Assembly: GCF_003269275.1 (NCBI RefSeq)
Contig: NZ_QLTS01000002.1
Location: 204,452 to 268,451 of the forward strand
Source: Phascolarctobacterium faecium DSM 14760
GTDB taxonomy: Bacteria > Bacillota > Negativicutes > Acidaminococcales > Acidaminococcaceae
DNA: 64,000 bases
Direction of reading: 5' to 3'
Position numbers and translations under genes: made by a program. Of this stretch, positions 1-8,229 are shown piece after piece (position 1 is the stretch's first letter; every line of letters begins with the position of its first letter). Below the pieces are notes generated by a model that searched no databases, was not told where the DNA came from, and worked only from the letters and a program-made list of their open reading frames with translations.

Positions 1-780
1 CAAGTCCTGCCTGCCGATCGCACGCACCAGCTCACGCAGCGCTTCACGCCCCACGATACCTAAAACGTTCCGTACCGTTTCGGCAGTTACAGTATCGGCC
101 ATCACGCCGCACTGATCCAACAGGCTCAGCGCATCACGCATACCTCCGTCCGACTGAATCGCAATCAGTTTCAAGGCTTCGTCATCCGCTCTGATTTCGC
201 TGCCGTCAGCAACCTCGCGCAGACGTTTGGCAATATCCTCATTAGTCACACGTTTAAAATCAAAACGCTGACAGCGGGAATGGATCGTTGCCGGTATCTT
301 ATGCGGCTCTGTCGTCGCCAAAATAAACACGATATGCGCCGGCGGCTCTTCCAACGTTTTCAGCAGCGCGTTAAAAGCTTCTGTCGTCAGCATATGCACT
401 TCATCGATAATATATACTTTATAACGCCCGTTGACAGGCGCAAACATGACTTTTTCACGCAGGTCACGGATCTCATCGATACCGCGGTTAGAGGCAGCGT
501 CGATCTCAAACACATCCATACTGCTGCCGTCATTGATCCGCTGGCAGTTGGCGCACTCGTTACAGGGATTAGCAGTAGGCCCCTGCTCGCAATTCAGAGC
601 TTTCGCCAGAATCTTCGCCGTACTGGTCTTGCCTGTACCTCTTGGACCGGCAAATAAATACGCATGCGCAATCCGTCCTGTCGTCAAAGCATTGCTCAAT
701 GCGATCCTCACTGCGTCCTGACCTACAAGGGCATCGAAGCCCTGCGGCCGCCAGCGCCGGTATAGTGCTACATAAGCCAT
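1..780 (-). CDS. dnaX: DNA polymerase III subunit gamma/tau, N-terminal part (cut by window edge)
   Basis: This encodes the ATPase core of the clamp loader that places the beta clamp on DNA. The 260 visible codons begin with MAYVALYRRWRP, the classic DnaX N-terminus. They contain a Walker A (GPRGTGKTSTAK), the four-cysteine zinc module (CEQGPTANPCNECANC), a DEVH Walker B (YIIDEVHML) and the sensor-1 region ILATTEPHKIP. The ATG at 780 follows an AGGAGG ribosome site. The gene runs off the left edge, so the C-terminal half and any tau frameshift signal are not visible. Its place next to the SRP RNA gene is the usual bacterial order (ffs-dnaX). Confidence 0.97.
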   Translation of the reverse strand, partial: MAYVALYRRWRPQGFDALVGQDAVRIALSNALTTGRIAHAYLFAGPRGTGKTSTAKILAKALNCEQGPTANPCNECANCQRINDGSSMDVFEIDAASNRGIDEIRDLREKVMFAPVNGRYKVYIIDEVHMLTTEAFNALLKTLEEPPAHIVFILATTEPHKIPATIHSRCQRFDFKRVTNEDIAKRLREVADGSEIRADDEALKLIAIQSDGGMRDALSLLDQCGVMADTVTAETVRNVLGIVGREALRELVRAIGRQDL

Positions 781-856
781 TTTCTGCCTCCTTTCCCATC
801 ATTAAGCCTCTGAGTTTCTTATCTATTTATTATATAAAATTTACGGATATAAGTAC

Positions 857-1060
857 ATATCCAATTTTGTGAAAAAATTAAGGGACACTTTTGCAGTTAC
901 TGCCTGCCGGCTTCGCCGGTAGCGGTAACCCGCGCAGCTCCTTTTTCCGTCGCTGCTTCTGGGTAAGTTCGCCCTTTATTTCCCATGCGGCGCTTCGCTT
1001 CTTTGGGCAATGGCTTCACTTATATCCAATTTTGTGAAAAATTTAAGGGACACTTTTGCA
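857..1060. repeat. Pair of 39-bp direct repeats around a hairpin-rich spacer
   Basis: Positions 857-895 and 1022-1060 are the same 39-bp sequence with one mismatch, starting ATATCCAATTTTGTG and ending GGGACACTTTTGCA. The 126-bp spacer holds a strong hairpin (about 896-930, arms around CTGCC/CCGGC). No ORF of substance and no transposase lies inside. It could be a solo remnant of a mobile element or a REP-type intergenic element. Otherwise I see nothing coding between dnaX and the SRP RNA. Confidence 0.7.
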
Positions 1061-1074
1061 TCAATAATATAAAA

Positions 1075-1109
1075 ATACAAAAAACCGGCTGTCATAAACA
1101 GCCGGTTTA
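1075..1109 (-). terminator. Intrinsic terminator of the SRP RNA gene
   Basis: On the minus strand, AAACCGGCTG and CAGCCGGTTT pair around a short loop and are followed by a T-rich run. This lies immediately downstream of the SRP RNA. Confidence 0.85.
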
Positions 1110-1124
1110 ATCTCAGTTGTTTCC

Positions 1125-1250
1125 CTGTAGGGCCACAGACGCAGGCACCCCTGCGGCACATAAGAGTATCCGCTTAGTGCTGCTTCCTTCCGGACCTGAC
1201 ACGGTTCACAGACTCCTATTGCGCAGGACCCGCCGCCTGCGGTCCTACAG
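1125..1250 (-). ncRNA. ffs: Signal recognition particle RNA (4.5S-like)
   Basis: The minus strand carries the conserved SRP domain IV signature (GTCAGGTCCGGAAGGAAG followed by CAGCAC), which binds Ffh for co-translational membrane targeting. The ends pair: CTGTAGG near 1250 with CCTACAG near 1125. Symmetric flanking segments form the expected long rod. The terminator follows directly. No good promoter is visible between the tRNA-Ser gene and the 5' end, so it may be co-transcribed with the tRNA. Confidence 0.93.
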
Positions 1251-1276
1251 AAAAACAAAAAGCCGCTGACCGCGGC
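1251..1276 (-). terminator. Terminator-like hairpin after tRNA-Ser
   Basis: On the minus strand GCCGC and GCGGC pair around GGTCA and are followed by TTTTTGTTTTT. The T-run ends right where the SRP RNA begins, so read-through or processing at this point could set SRP RNA supply. Confidence 0.65.
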
Positions 1277-1290
1277 AAACTTTTTTTAAG

Positions 1291-1380
1291 TGGCGGAGAG
1301 AGAGGGATTCGAACCCTCGGTACGGTTTCCCGTACACACGCTTTCCAGGCGTGCACCTTCAACCGCTCGGTCATCTCTCC
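1291..1380 (-). tRNA. tRNA-Ser(GGA)
   Basis: The minus strand folds as a class II tRNA. It starts GGAGAGATGACCGAG, has anticodon loop CTGGAAA (anticodon GGA), a long variable arm, the T-loop GGTTCGAATCC, and an encoded 3' CCA. It reads serine UCC/UCU codons. Confidence 0.97.
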
Positions 1381-1418
1381 AGGTTGAAAAAATCAGGGAT
1401 TATGCTATTGTTTACCGC

Positions 1419-1458
1419 TTAAAAATAAACTTGCGGCTGGCTTAATCCAGCCGCAAGT
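1419..1458 (-). terminator. Intrinsic terminator of the universal stress protein gene
   Basis: The minus strand has CTTGCGGCTGG and CCAGCCGCAAG arms around ATTAAG, followed by TTTATTTTTA. It is placed downstream of the stop at 1533. Confidence 0.88.
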
Positions 1459-1532
1459 AACAGTATACTGATTTCCGGAAGATATGTCAAGAGTTTCCAT
1501 CAAGATTATGTAAATTTTTTTTCACTTCTCTA

Positions 1533-2393
1533 TTAATCATTACTTACTTCATCAGCAGGCAGCAGCAGCAGTGAGCGCTCGGAATTAAGCGTAACGTTCT
1601 GAGCTGTTGCCCCCATTACCAGACCTTTGACCAGGCCGGCACCGGTTTTGGTCATCGCGATCATCGACACATTTTCTTCTTCCGCCCAGCGGCAGATTTT
1701 TTTAGACGCCGCCCCTTTATCGACCAGATAAGAAGCTTTGATCCCAAAAAGTTTCATCTCGGCCACCAGTTCTTCCATCCGCGATTCGGCATTCAGCAGC
1801 TTGCTCTCAAGATCGCTCTGATTGCGGCTGCGTTCCACTACATGTACGAACACCACTTCCGCTACATGCTCACGCAGGCTGCGGATCAAATTGAGCGCCA
1901 CTAAAGATTTCTTAGAAAAATCGGTCGGTATCATCAATTTACGCAACATATCATCATCGGCAATATTGTCGCTGTCACCGTCGGTTTTGGCAACAAACAA
2001 TGGCCGCTTCGAAGATCTGGCAAGATCAAAGGTCGTACTGCCCAGCAAGGCACTTCTAAAAAAACCCTTTCCATGCGAAGCCACTAAAGTCAGATCTACT
2101 TCTTTATCGTCGCCGACGCGGGTTATTTCTTCAAATACCTCGCCCCAGGGCATTTCGATACTTACTGCTTCATAACCGTTGCGCATCAGCTCGTTGGCAT
2201 GCCCCTGCAGCTTGCTGTAAACCTTTTTATAACTGCTACTGTAAGGATCTGCGTCCTCTTCTTCATCGAATACATAAGCTAGAATAATTTCTGTATTTGT
2301 ATCGGGGCACAGACTGTACAGGCACGGCAGCAGTATTTCTGACTTAGGCGTAAGATCCATTGCTAACAAAACTCTTGTAAACATGTCGTTCAT
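1533..2393 (-). CDS. Tandem-domain universal stress protein (UspA family)
   Basis: The 286-residue cytosolic protein has two UspA folds in tandem (about residues 1-145 and 150-286). Each ends in a version of the ATP-binding G-x2-G-x9-G(S/T) signature: SHGKGFFRSALLGST in the first, TGAGLVKGLVMGAT in the second. Family members bind ATP or AMP and raise survival under stress; the exact role here is unknown. The ATG at 2393 has an AGAGGAG ribosome site. It is monocistronic with its own terminator and is divergent from the CorA-like gene. Confidence 0.93.
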   Translation of the reverse strand: MNDMFTRVLLAMDLTPKSEILLPCLYSLCPDTNTEIILAYVFDEEEDADPYSSSYKKVYSKLQGHANELMRNGYEAVSIEMPWGEVFEEITRVGDDKEVDLTLVASHGKGFFRSALLGSTTFDLARSSKRPLFVAKTDGDSDNIADDDMLRKLMIPTDFSKKSLVALNLIRSLREHVAEVVFVHVVERSRNQSDLESKLLNAESRMEELVAEMKLFGIKASYLVDKGAASKKICRWAEEENVSMIAMTKTGAGLVKGLVMGATAQNVTLNSERSLLLLPADEVSND

Positions 2394-2521
2394 TGCTCCT
2401 CTTTATCTAAAAATAGCTTGCGTCGACAACGCCGGCAGTTCCTGCCGACAATCTTTTTTCATCCTATTTAAATAGTTATATTTCGCCATTTATAAAAAAA
2501 ATCCTGCCTTATTATTGTAAG

Positions 2522-2550
2522 TTGACTTTGAACAGGTTAAAATATATACA
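2522..2550 (+). promoter_or_regulatory. Sigma-A type promoter for the CorA-like gene
   Basis: TTGACT at 2522-2527 and TATACA at 2545-2550 are separated by 17 bp, 34 bp before the ATG at 2584. The ribosome site AAAGGAG lies between. Confidence 0.6.
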
Positions 2551-2583
2551 GAAATTTGAATTTATACAAAAGGAGCTAATGCG

Positions 2584-3612
2584 ATGTTAAAGCAAAAAAT
2601 CGACACAGCCGCACTCTTTGCTCAGAAAAAAACAGAAGTTCAAAGCAGCGCGCGCACTTTGCTGATACTTGACGGCCAGGAAAACGCCTATATTTCTGCC
2701 GATGAACTTACAGAAGAGCTTTTAGCAATTCCGGAAGAAGGTGCTATCTGGCTTGATATGTCATTATTCGGCTCGCACGATCAGGTAATGACCGTCGCCC
2801 GCTCCTTCAAACTGAGTCCCGCTACTCAAAACATTTTAGAAAATAAAAAACAGCAGCCGCGTTTATTCCGCGACGGCAACAACAGAATCCTCGTCTGCCG
2901 CCACCTGCAGCTAAACGAAAGCGGCAATGCCGTTTATAATAATATTTGTTTCGCCGCCAGCGCCAACAGGCTACTTTCTCTGCAGCATGGCCGCTGTGAC
3001 CGTTTAAAAAATGCGCGTACGCTGGTAACAACCCTGCAGAAGCCGAATAATACGATCCCGCAGGCTTTGACCCTGATTTTAGGCAAGATCCTTGACGACA
3101 ACTGCGAGGTCATCAATTATCTGGAAGAACGGCTGCAGCTTCTGTCTGCAGCTTACAGCGAACAGGATGAACATCCGGATCCCAAAGAACTGCTGCGTCT
3201 GCGCCGCAGCCTGGTCACTGCCAAACAGGCGGTCTATCCGATGCGCCGCATCGTCAGCCGCGCCTTGCGTCAGGACCCGCCTTTAGTTATCGGCAGCGAT
3301 AATGCCCCCGAACTTTTGACGATCAAACTGGAAGGCGCCGTACTTACCTTATCGGTCGCCGAAGAATTACTGACTTCTCTGGAGCGGCTTTGCGTCAATG
3401 CCGCTGCTGAACGCAGCGCTGATATTCAGGCTACGCTGACTACAGTGGCAGTCATTTTCCTGCCGCTGATTTGTATCAGCAGTATTTTTGCCATGAATTT
3501 CCAGTATATGCCGGAACTGAAATCCCAATGGGGCTATCCGCTCTGCCTTGGCGTTATGGCATTGATTGCTATCTTTACGCTTAAAAAATTACAACGTAAA
3601 AAATGGTATTAA
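2584..3612 (+). CDS. CorA-family divalent metal transporter with a variant AMN motif
   Basis: The 342-residue protein has the CorA layout: a cytosolic alpha/beta domain (about 1-190), a long helical stalk, then two C-terminal membrane helices (about 283-303 and 315-333) and a basic tail. The pore-mouth signature that is normally YGMN reads FAMN, directly before FQYMPEL, so the invariant glycine is alanine here. The MPEL segment is kept. CorA proteins carry Mg2+, Co2+ or Ni2+ as pentamers. Because the GMN glycine is highly constrained in studied members, selectivity or activity may differ. It ends at a bidirectional terminator shared with the FAD oxidase. Confidence 0.9.
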   Translation: MLKQKIDTAALFAQKKTEVQSSARTLLILDGQENAYISADELTEELLAIPEEGAIWLDMSLFGSHDQVMTVARSFKLSPATQNILENKKQQPRLFRDGNNRILVCRHLQLNESGNAVYNNICFAASANRLLSLQHGRCDRLKNARTLVTTLQKPNNTIPQALTLILGKILDDNCEVINYLEERLQLLSAAYSEQDEHPDPKELLRLRRSLVTAKQAVYPMRRIVSRALRQDPPLVIGSDNAPELLTIKLEGAVLTLSVAEELLTSLERLCVNAAAERSADIQATLTTVAVIFLPLICISSIFAMNFQYMPELKSQWGYPLCLGVMALIAIFTLKKLQRKKWY

Positions 3613-3646
3613 TATTTCAAAATTATATTGAACCTCAAATACGCAA

Positions 3647-3679
3647 AAACCATCTGTACTTAAAGTACAGATGGTTTTA
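3647..3679. terminator. Bidirectional terminator between the CorA-like gene and the FAD oxidase
   Basis: AAACCATCTGTACTT and AAGTACAGATGGTTT form a near-perfect hairpin with A/T runs on both sides. It serves the two convergent genes. Confidence 0.9.
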
Positions 3680-3686
3680 TCAGTTT

Positions 3687-5084
3687 TCAGGCGTTGAATA
3701 CCTTACCCGGGTTAAGAATATTTTTAGGATCAAGCGCACGCTTGATTTCTTTCATCATTTTCATTTCTACCGGCTCCGTATATTTTTCCATGGCTTCGAC
3801 CTTCTTAGCTCCGATGCCATGCTCGCCGGAAAGACGACCGCCCAGACTGTAAACATAAGGATAAGCTTCAGCATGGAAACGGCTTACTTCATCTTCCCAC
3901 TGCTCGTCGCTCATCTCGCCTTTCAAAATCTGGAAATGCAGATTACCGTCGCCGGCATGAGCCAGCGTAAAGAGTTTAAAGCTGTAATTTTCCGCAACCT
4001 TGGTCAGATGGCGGATACAGTTAGCGATTTGATCGACTGGTACAACAAGATCATCAGAAGTGCTGACCAGACTCAAAACGCGCGTAGATTCCAGACAGTT
4101 GCGACGGAGCTTCCACACACGGTCATCAGCCTCTAAAACATCAGTAGCGCCACTGGCACTGCAAATCTCGTCCAGCTGTTCCATTTTGCTTTCCAGCTCA
4201 TCTTCATTAAAGGTCTCTACCGTCACAATAACATAAAAACCGTCTTCATAATGAGGCAGCTTCAATTCACAGTAATCGCTGGAGCTGCGTACAAACGCAT
4301 TATCCATAAACTCCACGCTCGTCGGATTCAACCCCGCTTTGATCAGGTTCGGCACCAAACCGACAGCTTTATCCAAATCGGTAAAGATCGCCAGCAGATC
4401 CAGTTTATACGGACACAGAGGCAGCAGCTTTAAAGTGGCTTTAGTAATAATGCCCAAAGTACCTTCACTGCCCATGATCAGCTGTTCCAGGCAATAGCCC
4501 GTCGATTTTTTCTTCAGCCGTGCGCCCACGTTAACGATATCGCCGGTAGGCGTAACTGCTTCAATCGCATAGACCTGATCGCGGGTAGTGCCGTAACGTA
4601 CAGCCTTATTACCGCCTGCATTAGTGGCAATATTACCGCCGATCAGACAGCTGTCGGCGCTGCAGGGGTCGCCTGCATAGAGGAAGCCGGCCGCATTGGC
4701 TTTTTCCTGAATTTCTACTGTACGCGCGCCAGCCTCGACAACCATATACATACCTTCAGTATTCAGCTCTTCGATTTTGTCCATCCGTTCCAACAGCAGA
4801 ACGATACCGCCATAAACAGGGATCGCACCGCAGGAAACACTGGTCCCTGCACTGCGGGGTGTTACCGGCACATTATATTGATTGGCGATTTTCATGACCG
4901 CCGCAACTTCTTCTGTGCTGCCAGGCCAAATTACGACCTCCGGCAGATGATGATAACGGGGATCAGTTTCCTCGTCAGTTTTGTACTTTTCAAGGGTTTC
5001 GGCATCGGTCCTTACATACTCCGCGCCCAAAGCCGTTTGCAGAGCTGCTACCACTTCTGCGCTGACCGGTTCGTATTTACTCAT
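3687..5084 (-). CDS. FAD-linked 2-hydroxyacid oxidase (GlcD/D-lactate dehydrogenase type), copy 1
   Basis: This ~465-residue flavoprotein has an N-terminal FAD-binding PCMH domain (about 40-220; VTPRSAGTS, GDPCSADSCLIGGNIATNAGG) and a C-terminal FAD-oxidase domain ending in GGRLSGEHGIGAKK, whose histidine is catalytic in the family. Members oxidise D-lactate, glycolate or 2-hydroxyglutarate and pass electrons to a membrane, Etf or ferredoxin partner. The start at 5084 is preferred because the AAAGGA site is 9 nt upstream; it directly abuts the longer ATG at 5093. It is closely similar to its upstream neighbour, so a tandem duplication is likely. One visible change is SVSCGAIP where the neighbour has SLAGGAIP. 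The substrate cannot be told from sequence. Confidence 0.9.
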   Translation of the reverse strand: MSKYEPVSAEVVAALQTALGAEYVRTDAETLEKYKTDEETDPRYHHLPEVVIWPGSTEEVAAVMKIANQYNVPVTPRSAGTSVSCGAIPVYGGIVLLLERMDKIEELNTEGMYMVVEAGARTVEIQEKANAAGFLYAGDPCSADSCLIGGNIATNAGGNKAVRYGTTRDQVYAIEAVTPTGDIVNVGARLKKKSTGYCLEQLIMGSEGTLGIITKATLKLLPLCPYKLDLLAIFTDLDKAVGLVPNLIKAGLNPTSVEFMDNAFVRSSSDYCELKLPHYEDGFYVIVTVETFNEDELESKMEQLDEICSASGATDVLEADDRVWKLRRNCLESTRVLSLVSTSDDLVVPVDQIANCIRHLTKVAENYSFKLFTLAHAGDGNLHFQILKGEMSDEQWEDEVSRFHAEAYPYVYSLGGRLSGEHGIGAKKVEAMEKYTEPVEMKMMKEIKRALDPKNILNPGKVFNA

Positions 5085-5162
5085 AACTTCCATTCCTTTC
5101 TACTGTCCTACAAAATAAGATTTTATCTTTTCCGCAGCATACTGCCGCTGCAGTTCAATAAC

Positions 5163-6563
5163 TTACAGATCAAAGATCTTGCCCGGGTTCAAAATCAGCT
5201 GCGGGTCCATTGCCGCCTTGATCGTGCGCATGATCACCAGCTCGCCGGCCGGGGTATATGTTTCCATTTCTCTGAGTTTTTTTGCGCCGATACCATGCTC
5301 GCCGGCCAGACGCCCGCCGATGCTGTAAGCATAAGTATAAACCTCTTTATGGAAAGCTTCCACTTTGTTTTCCCATTCTTCGTCGCTCAATTCGCATTTG
5401 CATAAAACGATATGCAGATTCCCGTCGCCGATATGCGCGTTGATTTTGACCGGGAAAGGATATTTTTCGCCTATTTTCATAATAAACTTGATCGTACCGG
5501 CGATCTCATTAACAGGAACTACCACGTCGTCCGTCAGGGAAACCAGACTGATCAGACGTACAGACTCCTGACAGTTGCGGCGCATATCCCAAATACGTTC
5601 ATCGGCTTCCAGCACATCGACAGCGCCGGCAGCACTGCACAACTCATCCAGCTGCTCCATTTTCAGATCCAGCTCGTCCTCGCTGAAAGTCTCCACTGTG
5701 ATGATAACATAAATGCCGTTCTCATAATGAGGGGCTCCCTTAAACTCCAGATAGTCGGCCGTACCGCGCACATAGGAATTATCCATATACTCCACACTGG
5801 TCGGATTAATGCCGGCCTGCATGATTTTCGGCACTACGTCCAAGGCCTGCTCCGGATCGCTGAACACAGCCAGCAGATCAAATCTGTAAGGCGGGATCGG
5901 CTGCAGCTTAAGCGTCGCCTTAGTGATAATGCCCAGCGTGCCCTCACTGCCCATAATCAGCTGTTCCAGGCAGTACCCGGTCGATTTTTTCTTTAAACGT
6001 GCTCCCAGCTCTACGATCTCACCAGTCGGTGTTACGACCTCGACAGCGTAAACCTGGTCACGGGTCACACCGTAACGCACCGCTTTATTGCCGCCGGCAT
6101 TAGTGGCGATGTTACCGCCGATCAGACAGCTTTCAGCGCTGCAGGGGTCGCCTGCATACAGAAAACCAGCCTCATTGGCATATTTTTGAATATCGACAGT
6201 ACGCACACCGGCTTCAACCTCCATATACATGCCTTCGGCATTCAGCTCGATGATCTTGTTCAACCGTTCCATTAAAAGGACAATACCGCCGCATACAGGA
6301 ATAGCGCCGCCAGCCAGACTGGTGCCGCCGCTGCGGACAGTGACCGGCACATCATATGTATTGGCCAGCTTGATAACAGCCGCGATCTCCTGCGCGTCCT
6401 TCGGCAGAACAACCGCCTCCGGCAGATGGAACTTGCGCGGATCAGTTTCTTCGTCAGTCTGATATTGCTCTAATTTTTCAGGCTCGGTCAAAACGTATTC
6501 AGCACCGACGATAGTCTTTAAATCCTCCAGCACTGCTTCCGTTACGGGAGCGTAAGTTTTCAT
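5163..6563 (-). CDS. FAD-linked 2-hydroxyacid oxidase (GlcD/D-lactate dehydrogenase type), copy 2
   Basis: The 466-residue protein has the same two-domain layout as copy 1: FAD-binding motif VTVRSGGTSLAGGAIP, then GDPCSAESCLIGGNIATNAGG, and the C-terminal GGRLAGEHGIGAKK. The start codon overlaps the stop of the upstream EFR1 gene (ATGA), so the two are translationally coupled and probably work together. The flavodoxin-ferredoxin protein is a plausible electron partner. The family includes D-lactate dehydrogenase, glycolate oxidase GlcD and 2-hydroxyglutarate dehydrogenase; I cannot choose among them. Confidence 0.92.
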   Translation of the reverse strand: MKTYAPVTEAVLEDLKTIVGAEYVLTEPEKLEQYQTDEETDPRKFHLPEAVVLPKDAQEIAAVIKLANTYDVPVTVRSGGTSLAGGAIPVCGGIVLLMERLNKIIELNAEGMYMEVEAGVRTVDIQKYANEAGFLYAGDPCSAESCLIGGNIATNAGGNKAVRYGVTRDQVYAVEVVTPTGEIVELGARLKKKSTGYCLEQLIMGSEGTLGIITKATLKLQPIPPYRFDLLAVFSDPEQALDVVPKIMQAGINPTSVEYMDNSYVRGTADYLEFKGAPHYENGIYVIITVETFSEDELDLKMEQLDELCSAAGAVDVLEADERIWDMRRNCQESVRLISLVSLTDDVVVPVNEIAGTIKFIMKIGEKYPFPVKINAHIGDGNLHIVLCKCELSDEEWENKVEAFHKEVYTYAYSIGGRLAGEHGIGAKKLREMETYTPAGELVIMRTIKAAMDPQLILNPGKIFDL

Positions 6564-7354
6564 ATTTCATCTTTCCTTTCCTTCTGTACTGCCAGCTCGG
6601 CAGGCGTAATCTCCGGGTGCTTATACCGAGTTTTCTGATCGGGTTTTAAACGTCCCAGGCTGATAGCATTCTGCGGACACCAGTGCGCACAACCGAAGCA
6701 ATGCACACACTCGCTGCCAAAAGCAGGCTTACCAGCTGCCATAGTTATATTGCCCGCGGGGCAGACCTCGGCACAAATGCCGCAGCCGACACATTTATCA
6801 TCAGCGCAGCTCAGCTTACCGAACTGCTTGATCTTATCCAGCACCCACATACCGGCAGCTGTACCGCCATACTTCCACAAAAAACCACGATCCAGATGCT
6901 GATAATTATCATACTTATTTTTGATATTACGGGCGATCAGTCCCAATTCAGCCGGAGCGTTGCGCAGCAGCTTCTCCTGACGTGCCTGCGGCGAAGGAAA
7001 GACGATACTGTTATCAGGCAGCGCCACCTGAGCGCCATATGATAACCGCAGCTCACGCTGCTTTAAAAGCTCTTTCCCCTGACCCAGCGCCTGTCCAGAC
7101 ATCGCGCCCATAGTCACTACTAAAAAGATATACTGAGGCACCATTTTCACCTGCTGCAGAAAAGCCTCCACTACAGGCGGCAGCGCCATACAATAAACAG
7201 GGCAGACGATACCGACAACTTCGTCCTGCACCTCGTAAGGCGCTTTTAAATAACCGGTAATGCCTTCCAGCCGGCACTGCTCCAGTTCCTGCGCGATACT
7301 TTTAGCGGCATACAGGCTGTTACCTGTGCCACTCAAATAAAAAATCACTGCCAT
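6560..7354 (-). CDS. EFR1-family flavodoxin-ferredoxin fusion protein
   Basis: The ~264-residue protein has an N-terminal flavodoxin-like domain (FYLSGTGNSLYAAK phosphate-binding loop, residues about 4-17) and a C-terminal pair of 4Fe-4S clusters (CVGCGICAEVCP and CVHCFGCAHWCP, about 190-235). Such proteins shuttle electrons between a flavin and low-potential ferredoxin clusters. The ATG at 7354 is chosen over an upstream in-frame TTG at 7387 because GAGG sits 8 nt before it and homology begins at once. It is the first gene of a three-gene operon with the two FAD oxidases. Confidence 0.9.
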   Translation of the reverse strand: MAVIFYLSGTGNSLYAAKSIAQELEQCRLEGITGYLKAPYEVQDEVVGIVCPVYCMALPPVVEAFLQQVKMVPQYIFLVVTMGAMSGQALGQGKELLKQRELRLSYGAQVALPDNSIVFPSPQARQEKLLRNAPAELGLIARNIKNKYDNYQHLDRGFLWKYGGTAAGMWVLDKIKQFGKLSCADDKCVGCGICAEVCPAGNITMAAGKPAFGSECVHCFGCAHWCPQNAISLGRLKPDQKTRYKHPEITPAELAVQKERKDEI

Positions 7355-7469
7355 GAGGTTCGCCTCGCTTCTTTGATAATCCGTCAAACGGCAGATAAAT
7401 AACCGCTTCCATTATATACCAAATGAAGTTGGATAGTCAAAAACGACATATGATCCAAATTTATCTGCT

Positions 7470-7503
7470 AATAAAAAAAGACACCCGTAAGAGCGTCTTT
7501 TCA
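7470..7503 (-). terminator. Terminator of the small secreted protein gene
   Basis: On the minus strand AAAGACGC and GTGTCTTT pair imperfectly around CTCTTACGG and are followed by a run of seven T. Confidence 0.65.
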
Positions 7504-7572
7504 TTCCTGCTATTATCATCAACTATCCGTACCAGCTCCATTAGCTATAAAGAGCAAATACACACCTTTATT

Positions 7573-8091
7573 CTAACGATTTGCAAAAACATCATATTCT
7601 GTTATCGTTATTTTATCACTCATAAATCTTTTTTCAGTATCTCTGTAAAATTCAACTTTTGTTTTCTCCCATTTACCCTTCTGATAGCCATAGTAAAAGC
7701 GCCAGTGCTGCATAGCATTAGAAAGATATGATTTCTCTGCTTTGGAGGCTTCTTCTTTGGTAGGATAACTGCCTGTAAATATTTCAGTGTATCGCTCAAC
7801 ATCAAGTATGCCTATATAAGGGTACATGACAGAATCATTTTTTTTAACATCCAAAGAATAAACAGGTTCCAGATTCCGCACCTTGAACCAATGTCCTGAA
7901 CCCTGCAGTCCATGTTTAGAGGGATCAAAATAACGTATGTGGACAGCATCTTTTTTATAGGTAGCGAGAACAGGCTGCATAATATCCTGCACATGCACTT
8001 TAAAAGAATCCACTACAACCTGCTCATCAGCTAAACAAGAAGCGCAGACCAAAAGCAATGCCATAATTAAAATCAGCAAACGTTTTGTCAT
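7573..8091 (-). CDS. Secreted protein of unknown function
   Basis: I do not recognise the family. The 172-residue product has a clear signal peptide (basic MTKRLL, then a hydrophobic stretch to about residue 21, with cleavage probably after CLA). The mature part is hydrophilic and rich in aromatic and lysine residues, with no membrane segment or repeat. The start at 8091 is chosen because AAAGGGTGAG lies just upstream and the signal peptide begins there; an upstream start at 8121 would add ten charged residues. A cysteine near the cleavage region (VCASC) does not make a convincing lipobox. It stands alone between two terminators. Confidence 0.75.
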   Translation of the reverse strand: MTKRLLILIMALLLVCASCLADEQVVVDSFKVHVQDIMQPVLATYKKDAVHIRYFDPSKHGLQGSGHWFKVRNLEPVYSLDVKKNDSVMYPYIGILDVERYTEIFTGSYPTKEEASKAEKSYLSNAMQHWRFYYGYQKGKWEKTKVEFYRDTEKRFMSDKITITEYDVFANR

Positions 8092-8182
8092 TTCTCTCAC
8101 CCTTTCAGCTTGATTATACAATGCTGAAATTTTACATTAAATCAAATTTACAATGCAACTTCTTTTATTTTCTGAACTGCTG

Positions 8183-8214
8183 TTACAAAAAGCTCTGTCA
8201 ACGCAGAGTTTTTT
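8183..8214 (-). terminator. Terminator of the FadL-like gene
   Basis: On the minus strand CTCTG and CAGAG pair around CGTTGA, with A-run before and CTTTTTG after, just past the stop at 8230. Confidence 0.8.
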
Positions 8215-8229
8215 GCTTAGCTATTTATA

